The translations under genes were made by a program, and so were the position numbers. From Methanocaldococcus infernus ME (GTDB lineage Archaea; AGJL01; Methanococci; Methanococcales; Methanocaldococcaceae): 64,000 nucleotides of DNA. Below are positions 45,440 through 54,536 of the stretch, piece by piece. The stretch lies in NCBI RefSeq assembly GCF_000092305.1, contig NC_014122.1, positions 248,001 through 312,000 on the forward strand, in the 5' to 3' direction. The notes beneath the pieces were generated by a model. It ran no database searches. It was not told where the DNA came from and saw only the letters and a program-made list of their open reading frames with translations. The stretch's first letter is position 1. Every line of letters starts with the position of its first letter.

Positions 45440-46339
45440 TTGAAATACTTAGAATTAATTTATAAAAGAGTAATAAAAAGAAATTTATTAATCTTTAAAA
45501 AGTTAGGGAAAAGTTTTGATGAAAAAAAATTTTTCCTAATGTTAGCTTTCTCTGTTATTATTCCTATAATTCTCTCAAGACTACTTAATTTAAGTTTTAA
45601 ATCCACCATAATCATGACTCTTCTCTACTTTGGAGCAGCTCTTTCTCTACCTTCAATACTTTATGAATCTAAGATGGAGAAGTTAGAGGAAAATTTACCA
45701 AAGGCTCTTTATATTATTGTATTAGCTTTAGACTCTGGAAGATCAATTAATGAAGCCCTACATGAAGTTGTTAGAGCCAATATTAAAGAGGTTAGCCCAG
45801 TCTTTGCAAGAGTTCTTTATTTAATAGAAAAGCAGAAGTTAAGCTTTGAAGATGCCATGACAATAGTTTCAACATTCTATGACTCAAAAATTCTAAGAAT
45901 GTTAGGAAAAATCATGATTGAAAATAGAAAGTTTGGAGGAAATCTATCAGAAACTTTAAAGACATTAGCTAAAACATTAGAAGACTTTAGATTATACAAG
46001 AGGCAGCTAATGAGTGTTACAGCTAACAGCTTGGCTATGGGTTTCATCATGATCTGCTTAGTTGTCCCAGGTGTTGCAGCACTTTTAGCCTCTTACTTAA
46101 TGGTGCTTGGTAAAACATTGCCTGGGGTTGGTAATATTCCTCAAATAAATCCTGAGGATATTAAAAGATGTTTAGATGTTATTCAAATGGGAAGTGTTGT
46201 AGTTGGAGCTCTCTTCTCTGTCCCATTGTTTGGATTTAAAATTAATAGAATGCTCCTAATTTCAGCCATAACCATGACAGGAAGTATGTTAGTGTTTTAC
46301 TTAATGATCACCATAGGCCCTATGTTATTCTCTCAGTAA
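45440..46339 (+). CDS. TadC/GspF-like pilus assembly membrane protein
   Basis: Second platform protein, 299 residues, about five helices, with LALDSGRSINEALHEVVRAN and KFGGNLSETLKTLAKTLEDF, the repeated GspF pattern. The start codon is TTG, preceded by AAGGTGGAA that overlaps the end of the previous gene. Ends with a 15-nt overlap with the convergent HD gene. No pilin or prepilin peptidase gene is adjacent. Confidence 0.82.
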   Translation: MKYLELIYKRVIKRNLLIFKKLGKSFDEKKFFLMLAFSVIIPIILSRLLNLSFKSTIIMTLLYFGAALSLPSILYESKMEKLEENLPKALYIIVLALDSGRSINEALHEVVRANIKEVSPVFARVLYLIEKQKLSFEDAMTIVSTFYDSKILRMLGKIMIENRKFGGNLSETLKTLAKTLEDFRLYKRQLMSVTANSLAMGFIMICLVVPGVAALLASYLMVLGKTLPGVGNIPQINPEDIKRCLDVIQMGSVVVGALFSVPLFGFKINRMLLISAITMTGSMLVFYLMITIGPMLFSQ

Positions 46340-46825
46340 ATTTATAATTTCTTCATCAAGCTTAACTATCCTCTTTATCACTTCTTCCTCAGCTCCTCTA
46401 CTTCTAAATTTATCTAAAACCTTTGATAGAGGAACTCTCTTAGTGCCAAAGATTAAGTTGTCAGCATGAGCCACTATTTTCTCTTCTAAGGTTGTTGGCA
46501 CAAAATCCTTATAAGGAAGGCCAAATTTTAAAGCCTCTTCTCTTGTAATTCCAGCTCCTATATGTCTCTCAGCTATTAAACAAAGTTCTTCATCAAACCC
46601 ATATTTTCTTAAAATTTCTCCTCCTATAACCCCATGATCTATTTTATGACTCTTAGATCTCCCTATGTCATGTAGTAAAGCTCCAAGCTTAACAAGTTTA
46701 ACATCTACATCATGTCCATTATTCTTTATTCTTAGAGCTAATTCATAAGCATAGTTAGAGACTGAGAGACAGTGTTTAACAACATCCTCTGAGCATAGAC
46801 TTTTTAACAACTTAAGAGGCTTCAT
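46325..46825 (-). CDS. HD-domain phosphohydrolase, TIGR00295-like
   Basis: Metal-dependent phosphohydrolase of unknown substrate. HD motif KLGALLHDIGRSKSHKIDHG (about residues 45-64), an upstream His in VVKHCLSVSNYAYELALR, and downstream KIVAHADNLIFG. 166 residues. Its ATG overlaps the tfe TGA. Same tfe-HD order is recalled for MJ0777-MJ0778. Confidence 0.83.
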   Translation of the reverse strand: MKPLKLLKSLCSEDVVKHCLSVSNYAYELALRIKNNGHDVDVKLVKLGALLHDIGRSKSHKIDHGVIGGEILRKYGFDEELCLIAERHIGAGITREEALKFGLPYKDFVPTTLEEKIVAHADNLIFGTKRVPLSKVLDKFRSRGAEEEVIKRIVKLDEEIINLLRE

Positions 46826-47373
46826 GTTTTTACCTTACCACTATTAATAATTGGATTCTTCTTTAACTCCTCTTTTAAAAATTTTATTTGCTCTTCCAAC
46901 TCTTTTATAATTTCAGAATTGTCAAATTCCTTTAACTGAGAGCCACAGGCTGGACACTGGAAGTTAAAGTCCATAGCCTTATCAAAGGGAATCCTTATAT
47001 TACATCTCTCACAGTAAAAGAAGACATTTTCTTTTTCATATCTTAATCTCTCTTCAAGTTCTTTAATTAGCTCAAGCACTCTCTTTTTTAAAACATATGG
47101 AAGCTTTTCAATGGTTGGCTTCCAAGTGTAATAAAACCAATTCCTATCCTCTTCCTTCCACTTTCTATAAGCTACTAATCTTGCATCATAGAGCTTATAG
47201 AGTAATTTCCTAATGATATTAAGCTTTAGTCCAAGCTCTTTAGCAAGTTCTTCCTCTGTAACCTCTCCTTTATCAAGTAAAACTTTTAATAACTCAAAAC
47301 CAGTCTCATCTCCCTCAAACACATTAAAGAGGAATTCCTGAACTAATGGATCCTCTAAAAATCTTTTTTTCAT
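46822..47373 (-). CDS. tfe: Transcription factor E (TFE-alpha)
   Basis: Archaeal homologue of TFIIE-alpha, which helps open promoters with RNA polymerase. Extended winged helix in residues 1-90 (LLDKGEVTEEELAKELGLKL, LYDARLVAYRKWKEEDRNWF), then a zinc ribbon with FYCERCNIRIPF and FQCPACGSQ, then a helical tail. Start set at the ATG at 47373 that overlaps the previous TGA; upstream GTG codons are Shine-Dalgarno. 183 residues. Confidence 0.94.
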   Translation of the reverse strand: MKKRFLEDPLVQEFLFNVFEGDETGFELLKVLLDKGEVTEEELAKELGLKLNIIRKLLYKLYDARLVAYRKWKEEDRNWFYYTWKPTIEKLPYVLKKRVLELIKELEERLRYEKENVFFYCERCNIRIPFDKAMDFNFQCPACGSQLKEFDNSEIIKELEEQIKFLKEELKKNPIINSGKVKT

Positions 47374-48410
47374 ATGCACCACTCATAAATCTTTTTTATC
47401 ACACTTTTTAAATTTCTGTTAGCTATTACTGTAGCTAATGGCTCCCCCTTCTCTATTATGGCTCCAAATTTAGGGATGTCAAAAACAAATTTACATGGCT
47501 TAATCTTAGCTCTAACCCTTCTCTTAGAAAAGACTATCCTCTTTATAACTGTACTTTTAGGCTTAACCTCTAAATTATTTATTAAAGCCCTTGATAGGTT
47601 AGTTTTAGAAGCCATTTCAATAGTCTCAAAGGTTCCTAAGAGCCTTGGGTTTATGTCTAAAATAAAAACATTATTATCTTTAAGAATAAAATCAACTCCC
47701 CACATTCCTTTAATGTCAAAAATCTCCTTAATATCTAATAATTTCTTCCAAATCTCACCATTTAAAGGATATGGAGTTCTGTTTCCAGAGTATAGTCCAT
47801 TAATTATAATTTGTTTGTTGTAGCATATAAATATGTTGTTTATGAAGTTTGCACTAAAACTTTTTCCTTCAATAAGCTCTTGAATTAAAATAGGAAACTT
47901 AATATTTTTTAAATTATCTAAGGAAGTTATTTTCCTTATAAAACCTCCACTTCCAGAGGGTGGTTTAACAACAGCTTTATTAAATTCATCTAAAAATTTC
48001 TCTAAGTCTTTATAATTTTTAGCTACTCTAAACTCTGGAACTTCATAGCCTAATCTCTTTAATTCTCTATAAATTCTTGGTTTGTAGCTAAGCTCTTTAA
48101 TTTTCTTTGGCTCAGTGCCAAGGACATTATCCCAATCATAAACCTTAGAATTCTCTCTTTCAAAAACTCCAGAGCCTATTAAAATATAGTCAAACTCTTC
48201 ATGAATTTCATTAACTTTCCTTGTTAAAAGCTCCTCTCTATAATTCTCTGAAAATTTACCATGTCTATCTTTATTTATAAAATAGTATATTTCATCTGCT
48301 AAGAGATCCTCAGGAGCATAGTAAGAGACTGAGCAAACATAATAGTTAGCTCTCTTTAAAGAGTTGGCTATAGGCCTTGTATTAACTCCCACTACTAACA
48401 CTTTCATCAT
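47370..48410 (-). CDS. ATP-grasp ligase-like protein (COG2232 type)
   Basis: 346 residues. An N-terminal Rossmann-like part (VLVVGVNTRPIANSLKRANY) is followed by the ATP-grasp core: KAVVKPPSGSGGFIRKI (about residue 145), ILIQELIEGKSFSANFINNI and the metal site MWGVDFILKDNNVFILDINP. The substrate is unknown; the family is found mainly in methanogens. It overlaps mptA by 29 nt and tfe by 4 nt, so it could act in methanopterin or another cofactor pathway, but that is inference. Confidence 0.75.
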   Translation of the reverse strand: MMKVLVVGVNTRPIANSLKRANYYVCSVSYYAPEDLLADEIYYFINKDRHGKFSENYREELLTRKVNEIHEEFDYILIGSGVFERENSKVYDWDNVLGTEPKKIKELSYKPRIYRELKRLGYEVPEFRVAKNYKDLEKFLDEFNKAVVKPPSGSGGFIRKITSLDNLKNIKFPILIQELIEGKSFSANFINNIFICYNKQIIINGLYSGNRTPYPLNGEIWKKLLDIKEIFDIKGMWGVDFILKDNNVFILDINPRLLGTFETIEMASKTNLSRALINNLEVKPKSTVIKRIVFSKRRVRAKIKPCKFVFDIPKFGAIIEKGEPLATVIANRNLKSVIKKIYEWCI

Positions 48411-49323
48411 TTAACTCCTTTCTCAGCTCTTCTATGGTTGAAATCTTCTGAGCAAAGGCATTATGCCTATGAATACTCTCTTCATTGATTTGAGTGATTT
48501 GCACTAAGGTGTTGTTGGGGAGGTTAAGCTCTAAAATCCTCTTGGCCATCTCTCTAACACAGTCTTCAACAAACTTAGGATTTTTGTGAGAGGAGATGAC
48601 AACAAACTTTTCATCCTCTCTCTTTAATAGGCCAAAGATTTCAGAGCTCATTGACTTCTTAATAATATCTATAATCTTTGTAACCTCAACATCAACATCT
48701 TCATCCACTTCTAAGATAACCTTCCCTACCCCCCTCTGATTGTGGGAGGCAAAGATTACTGAATTCTCAATAATCTTTAATTCCTCTTCACTAAACTTCT
48801 CTCTAAGTTTATTTAAGCACTCCTCCTTAACAAGGTTTTGAGCACAGGGGCAGACAGTTAAGCCAGTAACTTCAGCCCCTATAATTTTTCTAATTTTAAT
48901 TTTATTGTTCTCTCTAACTCCTTTAGCTCCTCCAATGATCTTATGAACCTCTTGGCTTCTCTTCTTTGATACTGGGGAAAGTTCTTCAACCATGTAGTCA
49001 GCTTCCATCTCCACATAGGCCTCTGTAGAGTACTCATGCTTATGAAGTAACTTTTTAACAATCTCTACACAGAGGTTTTCTATTGAGTAACTCTCCTCTT
49101 CTAAGGCTTCAGTTATTATCTCCTCAATAACCTCTGGATGTCTGCTCATGTGAATTCCTTTCTGGTTAGAGGGAAGATTAACAAAAACTGAAAAATTGGC
49201 CATTAATATTATAGGTCTTTTCTTCTTTCTTTTTATTCTAACCAATTTTTTTAGGTTAGTTATTCCAACCCTACTAAGAGGAATTTTTATATTTGGCTCC
49301 ATACTTTGGATATCACATCTCAT
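48382..49323 (-). CDS. mptA: GTP cyclohydrolase MptA (type IV)
   Basis: Fe(II)-dependent enzyme that starts methanopterin synthesis by forming 7,8-dihydroneopterin 2',3'-cyclic phosphate from GTP. Motifs: FVNLPSNQKGIHMSRHPEVI, VTGLTVCPCAQNLV (metal Cys/His region) and FASHNQRGVGKV. 313 residues. GGTGATTAA precedes the ATG, directly after the stop of the Orc1/Cdc6-like gene. Product feeds the carrier used by Mtr. Confidence 0.93.
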   Translation of the reverse strand: MRCDIQSMEPNIKIPLSRVGITNLKKLVRIKRKKKRPIILMANFSVFVNLPSNQKGIHMSRHPEVIEEIITEALEEESYSIENLCVEIVKKLLHKHEYSTEAYVEMEADYMVEELSPVSKKRSQEVHKIIGGAKGVRENNKIKIRKIIGAEVTGLTVCPCAQNLVKEECLNKLREKFSEEELKIIENSVIFASHNQRGVGKVILEVDEDVDVEVTKIIDIIKKSMSSEIFGLLKREDEKFVVISSHKNPKFVEDCVREMAKRILELNLPNNTLVQITQINEESIHRHNAFAQKISTIEELRKELNDESVSSGS

Positions 49324-50547
49324 TTAATCACCCTTTAAAAGAACCTCCCTCAATTCCCTTGATAAAATATAATAAACATTATTCCCTTCTCTCTCTTTGT
49401 AGATATAACCCATCTCACAGATGTCTGAGAGATGTGTCCCTATAGTTCCAGGAGACTTTTTTAAATACTCTGAGAGCTGTGTTACTGTTGCCTTTCCTCC
49501 AAGCTTGGCCATGGCTTTAACAATCTCTGACTGTGCTGGAGTTAGATGGTTTAAAATTTGATGTCCCACACTTATCCCTAAGGTGTGTATAGCTTCAGTA
49601 ACAATCTTCTCATCTATCTTTGTTAAATTCTTTTTTATAGCTATGGAAATGGATTCTGAGCATGTCATTATTATCTTCCTTGGAATCCCATCACACTCTT
49701 CAACAATCTTATCTATAGCTTCCTCAGTGAAAGGCTCAAACTCCTCAGCCCCTTCAGTGTGAGCATCCTCTAACCTTCTCTTTATTAAGTCATAAGACTC
49801 TTCAACTGAGAGAGGAGGCATATTAATAATCTTTGGAATCCTATCCTTAATTGGTGGAGAGATTCTTGTTAAGTTATCCATCAGTGTTGGAGAGCCAGCC
49901 ATGAAGGTTAAGATTCCTTCCTCATATAAAAAAGAGTGGAAGAATTGTAATAAAGAGAGACAGCTCTTTTTAGCAAATTGGTCAGCTTCATCTATTAAAA
50001 CTATGCATAGCTTATCAGGATCCTTAACCTCATCAATTAAATATTGTAAGTCTCTCTCTATCCTCTCCCTTGGATAGTGAATAGGAACCTTATCCCCATA
50101 GTTGTTTAACATCTTGTACATCTCTAAAATTTTTGGAGAATACTCTAAATACTCAGTTTTTATAGTGCCACACATACTTATAATATTCTCAGTTAATATA
50201 TTGTAAAGGAGTTGAATTAAAAACTGCCTTGGAGTCACTTGAGAAGCTGTAAGCTCTACAACCCAGTGCCCCTGCTTTTTTGTGGCATAGTAAATAATGT
50301 TAAGCATTGAGCTCTTTCCTATCCCCTTAGTCCCAACAATTGCAGCATTTGCCACACTTCCATGCATGGCTGAACCTAAAATTTCCCCAATCTCCCTTAA
50401 CTCTGAAACCCTTCCAACAAAGAATTTAGTGTTTCCCCTTATAGGCTTTTCAGAAAAGGGATTATACTTTAACTTTAATTTTAGCATTGTGTTTTTAATA
50501 GAACTTGCAGACTTCTGTATAAATTCTATTGGATCCATAAAAATCAT
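49324..50547 (-). CDS. Divergent Orc1/Cdc6-like AAA+ ATPase with winged helix
   Basis: 407 residues. AAA+ part: FFVGRVSELREIGEILGSA, Walker A AAIVGTKGIGKSSMLNIIYY, Walker B KLCIVLIDEADQFAKKS, sensor-1 LTFMAGSPTLMDN and sensor-2-like CDGIPRKIIMTCSESISIAI. The last 70 residues form a winged helix (LGGKATVTQLSEYLKKSPGT, YIYKEREGNNVYYILSREL). This resembles MJ0774, which has been discussed as the remote initiator homologue of M. jannaschii, a species lacking a canonical Orc1/Cdc6. A general STAND-type ATPase is the alternative. Coupled to the upstream gene by an ATGA overlap; a second ATG four codons in is possible. Confidence 0.75.
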   Translation of the reverse strand: MIFMDPIEFIQKSASSIKNTMLKLKLKYNPFSEKPIRGNTKFFVGRVSELREIGEILGSAMHGSVANAAIVGTKGIGKSSMLNIIYYATKKQGHWVVELTASQVTPRQFLIQLLYNILTENIISMCGTIKTEYLEYSPKILEMYKMLNNYGDKVPIHYPRERIERDLQYLIDEVKDPDKLCIVLIDEADQFAKKSCLSLLQFFHSFLYEEGILTFMAGSPTLMDNLTRISPPIKDRIPKIINMPPLSVEESYDLIKRRLEDAHTEGAEEFEPFTEEAIDKIVEECDGIPRKIIMTCSESISIAIKKNLTKIDEKIVTEAIHTLGISVGHQILNHLTPAQSEIVKAMAKLGGKATVTQLSEYLKKSPGTIGTHLSDICEMGYIYKEREGNNVYYILSRELREVLLKGD

Positions 50548-51332
50548 CTTAAGCTCTCTTTTATCATATTTATCTTTTCCCTCATTCTATAATTTCCAAC
50601 CTTTCTGGCTAAGGAAAGGAGAGAGTTAAACTCCTCATTTATATTTCTTATTATATTCTCTTCCAATCTAAATATCTTCAAGTTAATTAAAAAGAGGGTT
50701 TCATAGTCTATTGATGACAGATACTCCTTTTTACTGATCTCTTCTTTGATCATCTCCAAGGTTTCTATTAAAAGCCTTTTAGTTTCTAAGAATTTCTCAT
50801 TAACTTTCCTCCTCTTTCTTCCTAATAAGAGGAGTTCAACTTCCTTTTTTAGCTCATTTCCTCCAATTTTTAAAGAGAGCATAACAACATCTCTTATTTC
50901 AGCCTCAATACTTGTTACTATGTTTGATGCCAACCTCTCAATCTTAAAATTTATGACAGTTAATAAATAATAGTCTTCCTCAGACTTAAAAGGTTTCTTA
51001 TCAATATAGTTCTTTAGATATTCTAATATATCAATTATTTTATTTATTTTTTCCCTCTCACTCCTTTTTAACTTCTTACTACTCTCAAATAAAATATATT
51101 TAATCTCCTTTCTTAAGTCATGATCAGCAACTTTCTTAGCTACTTCAAAAATTTTCTTTGAGATTGGAATTATATCCTCTTCTAACATCTTTCCCTCTTC
51201 CAAGTAGTTAATTAAAAATTTGATAACAGCCTTCTCATCCTTCCCTTTAGCATATCTTCTTAAGATTTCTAAGATTCTAATAAAGTCTTCAGTAATCTCT
51301 ACCTTACTTTTCTCTAAGATCATAATAGACAC
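50544..51332 (-). CDS. Helical repeat protein upstream of the Orc1/Cdc6-like gene
   Basis: Family not recognised. 262 residues, almost fully helical and highly charged, with no membrane segment. It shows three copies of a helix pattern: KIFEVAKKVADHDLRKEIKY (about 65-85), VVMLSLKIGGNELKKEVELL (about 148-168) and LLSLARKVGNYRMREKINMI (about 237-257); repeats two and three extend over some 80 residues each. Starts with GTG (51332) or the ATG three codons later; no clear Shine-Dalgarno. Its TGA overlaps the ATPase ATG, so the two products are probably made together and may interact. Confidence 0.65.
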   Translation of the reverse strand: MSIMILEKSKVEITEDFIRILEILRRYAKGKDEKAVIKFLINYLEEGKMLEEDIIPISKKIFEVAKKVADHDLRKEIKYILFESSKKLKRSEREKINKIIDILEYLKNYIDKKPFKSEEDYYLLTVINFKIERLASNIVTSIEAEIRDVVMLSLKIGGNELKKEVELLLLGRKRRKVNEKFLETKRLLIETLEMIKEEISKKEYLSSIDYETLFLINLKIFRLEENIIRNINEEFNSLLSLARKVGNYRMREKINMIKESLR

Positions 51333-51434
51333 TATTTATAGTTTTAAATTTATAAATTAATATTGAGTATAATTTTTATACTTTAATTTGGTTAAAGTTT
51401 TTATTTAGCTATTAGTTTTTGTGAGGGGAAATTA
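51333..51434. other. AT-rich divergent spacer beside the initiator-like operon
   Basis: 102-nt spacer containing two short palindromes, AATTTATAAATT (about 51348-51359) and GTATAATTTTTATAC (about 51368-51382). It must hold the promoters of both the repeat-protein operon and the SagB-type gene. No G-rich origin recognition box was seen, so an origin is not claimed. Confidence 0.35.
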
Positions 51435-52022
51435 ATGGAGATTCAATTACCTGAAATAGTTAATGTAAAGTTAGAAGATGTATTATTAAAAAGGAGATCT
51501 GTAAGAGAATACTTAGGAGCTCCTTTAACTATAAGAGAGCTCTCCCATATATTATTTGCTGCCTATGGAATAACAAATGAGAAAGGGTTTAAAACTGTCC
51601 CATCTGCTGGAGCTACATATCCACTTAATATATATGTGAATGTTAAGGATGTTGAAGGAATTCCTGAGGGAATCTATAAATACATTCCAGAGAGACACTC
51701 AATTTTAAGAGTCTCTGAGAGAGAATTAAGTTATGAGTTAGCTGTAGCTGCTTTAAGACAGATGTTTATAGCTACAGCTCCAATAGTTTTAATTATAGCT
51801 GCAAAGTTTGAAAGAACCACATCTGTTTATGGAGAGAGAGGTTATAGATATGTCCATATGGAAGTTGGACATGTTGCACAGAATGTTTATTTAATGGCTA
51901 CATCCTTAGGCTTAGGAACAGTGTCAATAGGAGCCTTTATTGATAGTGAGGTTGAAGAGATATTAAAGGGAATTGTTGATGGTCATGTTCTATTATTAAT
52001 GCCTGTTGGTAGAAAACCATAA
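51435..52022 (+). CDS. SagB-type nitroreductase/oxidase
   Basis: FMN-dependent nitroreductase fold. Features: LKRRSVREYLGAPLTIREL at the N-terminus, the SagB-like VPSAGATYPLNIYVNV (about residue 54), and VGHVAQNVYLMATSLGLGTV. In bacteria relatives oxidise azolines in peptide toxins, but no peptide or cyclodehydratase gene is near, so a general flavin oxidoreductase is more likely. 195 residues; GTGAGGGG before the ATG. Confidence 0.83.
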   Translation: MEIQLPEIVNVKLEDVLLKRRSVREYLGAPLTIRELSHILFAAYGITNEKGFKTVPSAGATYPLNIYVNVKDVEGIPEGIYKYIPERHSILRVSERELSYELAVAALRQMFIATAPIVLIIAAKFERTTSVYGERGYRYVHMEVGHVAQNVYLMATSLGLGTVSIGAFIDSEVEEILKGIVDGHVLLLMPVGRKP

Positions 52023-52033
52023 AAAGGGATTGG

Positions 52034-52438
52034 ATGGAAGAGGCTAAGATTTCCTTACCTCTATCTGGGAAATTAGGCTCTTTATGGTTAGAGGGAAAGG
52101 TTAAGATGTATAAAGTAGATGATTTAAAAGAGATCTTAGATATTGTTAGCAAAAATGATAAATATATAATTTTCCCTCTCTTGGAAAAGGAAGAAGTAGA
52201 TCTTAACTGTGAGAACCTAATTGAGGGCTCAAATTTTATCTGTAATGAAAAGCCAATCTTAGAAGAAGAGTTAAGTGATGCTGAAACATTGTTAAAGGCT
52301 ATAAATCTTATAATAACTCTTGAAACACTTGTTGATGGAATTATTGTTTTAAGTAGTAATGAGGAAAAGTTAAAGATATTTACAGAGAATATTTTAAAGT
52401 ATGTTGTCCCCAAAAATATTATTTGGATTTTAATTTAG
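52034..52438 (+). CDS. Hypothetical protein, 134 residues
   Basis: Family not recognised. Acidic, mixed alpha/beta, no membrane segment. It begins MEEAKISLPLSGKLGSLWLE and ends hydrophobic (VPKNIIWILI). Starts 11 nt after the SagB-type gene on the same strand, so probably cotranscribed. Its 3' end overlaps the convergent U32 gene by 9 nt. Confidence 0.6.
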   Translation: MEEAKISLPLSGKLGSLWLEGKVKMYKVDDLKEILDIVSKNDKYIIFPLLEKEEVDLNCENLIEGSNFICNEKPILEEELSDAETLLKAINLIITLETLVDGIIVLSSNEEKLKIFTENILKYVVPKNIIWILI

Positions 52439-53635
52439 TTTTTTAAGTAAATAGACTTTATCTCCCTCCCTAACCCTATTCTTAACTTTAACTCCTACTC
52501 TACACCTCTCAGCCTTATCAACAAATTTATGGTTAATTTGCATCTCCTCAACTTTCTCCTCAACACAGCCAGTAGTTTTTCCAATGATTAAGATGGTGTC
52601 TCCAACCTTCAGTGATCCATAAAGCTCTATCTCAGCAACACCTATTTTTTTGTAGTAATTAACAACCCTTCCAATCTCAACCTTTCTATAGTTAGAGATA
52701 TTTCCCTCTCTTTCATATTGGAAGTCTGGCTTATCTCTAAAGTAAAAGCCTGTATCATAACCTCTATTATAAATCTTGTTAAGCTCTTTTTTAAAATAGT
52801 TTAATTTTTCATAATAAGTATTGTCAAAAACTGAATCTATAGCCTCTCTGTAAATTTTTGTTACTCTCATCACATAGTCAGCATTCTTAGCCCTACCTTC
52901 AATTTTAAAAGAGTCTAAAACTTCCATCAGCTCTGGGATATGCTCAATCATACAGAGATCCTTAGGAGAGAGTAAATATTTTCCTTCACATACTAACTCA
53001 TAAGTGCCATCAAAGTGCTCATTTATTAACTTCCATCTTCTCCTACATGGTTGTAAGCACTCTCCACAGTTTGCATGCTTATTAAAGAGATAAGAGCTTA
53101 AAAAGCATCTTCCACTTATTGCCACACAGAGGGAGCCATGAACAAAGCCCTCTAACTCTAAATCAACTTTATCCTTCTTTAAATTTTCCCTAATTTCTCT
53201 TATCTGACTTAAAGAGAGCTCTCTTGATAAAATAACTCTCTTACAGTACTTACTATAAAATTTGGCTAAGGAAGAGTTTGTTATATTACACTGAACACTT
53301 GCATGAACCTCTAAGAACTCTTTGGCAATTTCCATTAGAGAGATGTCTGTTAAAATGACAGCATCAACCTCTATAGAATTTGCAAAGTCCAAGATTTCAT
53401 AAGCCTTCTTTAGCTGATCCTCATAGATGACAGTATTTAAGCATAAATAAACTTTTTTATCTAAATCTTTAGCAATCTTAACCCCTTCCTTAAGCTCCTC
53501 TCTTGTAAAGTTCTTAGCATTAGCTCTCATGCTGAGCTCTTTTAAACCACAATATACAGCATCAGCTCCATACTTAAATGCTGTTACAAGGCAAGTTAAA
53601 TCTCCTGCTGGAGCTAAAAGTTCAGGTTTATTCAT
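52430..53635 (-). CDS. Peptidase U32 family protein
   Basis: The U32 signature is exact: EGFVHGSLCVAISGRCFLS (about residues 162-180), with further Cys in NCGECLQPCRRRW that could hold an iron-sulfur cluster. N-terminal LLAPAGDLTCLVTAFKYGAD is typical. Bacterial members (TrhP, RlhA) hydroxylate tRNA or rRNA, so a nucleotide hydroxylase is more likely than a protease. C-terminal beta-barrel-like domain present. 401 residues. Overlaps pyrD by 8 nt. Confidence 0.85.
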   Translation of the reverse strand: MNKPELLAPAGDLTCLVTAFKYGADAVYCGLKELSMRANAKNFTREELKEGVKIAKDLDKKVYLCLNTVIYEDQLKKAYEILDFANSIEVDAVILTDISLMEIAKEFLEVHASVQCNITNSSLAKFYSKYCKRVILSRELSLSQIREIRENLKKDKVDLELEGFVHGSLCVAISGRCFLSSYLFNKHANCGECLQPCRRRWKLINEHFDGTYELVCEGKYLLSPKDLCMIEHIPELMEVLDSFKIEGRAKNADYVMRVTKIYREAIDSVFDNTYYEKLNYFKKELNKIYNRGYDTGFYFRDKPDFQYEREGNISNYRKVEIGRVVNYYKKIGVAEIELYGSLKVGDTILIIGKTTGCVEEKVEEMQINHKFVDKAERCRVGVKVKNRVREGDKVYLLKKLN

Positions 53636-54536
53636 GGGCTATCCCAACAATTTCCTTTAGTTTTAAGTTCTCTTCTATTAAAAACTCTTTTATCTCATCA
53701 CATATCTTTTTAAAGACATCATAGCCTCTGAAATAAACAGCACTTCCAACTTGAACAGCTGAAGCCCCAGCCATCATATACTCTATAGCATCCTCTCCTG
53801 TAAAGATGCCACCAACCCCTATAATTGGTTTGTCAAAGTTTTCATATAAGTCATAGACAATCTTAACACCAATTGGCTTAATAGCTTTCCCACTCAAGCC
53901 TCCAAATTTGTTAGATAGGATTGGCCTCTTAGCTTTAATATCTATCTTCATCCCTCTAACTGTATTTATTGCCACAAAGCCATCAACTTTAGCATCTACT
54001 AAAGCCTCAGCTATCTCTAAGATGTTAGAGACATTAGGGGTTAGCTTAGCAAACACAGGAACTTTAACCTCTTCCTTGACAGCTTTACATACTTTATAGG
54101 ATAACTCAGGATCCTGTCCTATTGTTGCTCCATAACCCTTAGCATGGGGGCAAGAGATGTTAAGCTCTATTATATCTACATAATCCTCTATCTTCTTAGC
54201 CACTTCTCTAAATTCATCTTCATCCTTTCCATAGATAGAGCCAATAATTCTAACTCCCATCTTCTCTATTCTTTTCTTAGCCTCTCTTAACTCTTCTATA
54301 TACTCATCAACTCCAGGATTGGGTAAGCCCATGGCATTTAATAAACTGTCTTCCAACACAACTATTGTAGGATTCTTATGCCCAGGATTTGGCTTTAATC
54401 CTATTGACTTAGTTGTTACAGCTCCAGCTCCTTCCTTGGCCATTCTAACTAATGAACTTCCAGTTTCTCCCATTATGCCACTTGCTAAGAACACAGGATT
54501 TTTAAACTTAATTCCTAAGATTTCTGTCCCTAACAT
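53628..54536 (-). CDS. pyrD: Dihydroorotate dehydrogenase, type 1B catalytic subunit
   Basis: FMN enzyme of pyrimidine synthesis. Motifs: [36 protein letters not shown], the loop [11 protein letters not shown] with catalytic Cys (type 1B), FAKLTPN and [20 protein letters not shown]. 302 residues. The PyrK electron-transfer partner is not in the window. It overlaps ehbN by 29 nt and the U32 gene by 8 nt. Confidence 0.93.
   Translation of the reverse strand: MLGTEILGIKFKNPVFLASGIMGETGSSLVRMAKEGAGAVTTKSIGLKPNPGHKNPTIVVLEDSLLNAMGLPNPGVDEYIEELREAKKRIEKMGVRIIGSIYGKDEDEFREVAKKIEDYVDIIELNISCPHAKGYGATIGQDPELSYKVCKAVKEEVKVPVFAKLTPNVSNILEIAEALVDAKVDGFVAINTVRGMKIDIKAKRPILSNKFGGLSGKAIKPIGVKIVYDLYENFDKPIIGVGGIFTGEDAIEYMMAGASAVQVGSAVYFRGYDVFKKICDEIKEFLIEENLKLKEIVGIAHE

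Noticed and set aside
42869-46339. Archaellum (fla) operon
   Set aside because: No archaellin, FlaH or FlaJ-type neighbours; two separate GspF-like proteins fit a Tad/Epd pilus better.
51333-51434. Replication origin in the spacer beside the Orc1/Cdc6-like operon
   Set aside because: Only short AT palindromes were seen; no origin recognition box repeats or G-rich motif. Skew could not be computed.
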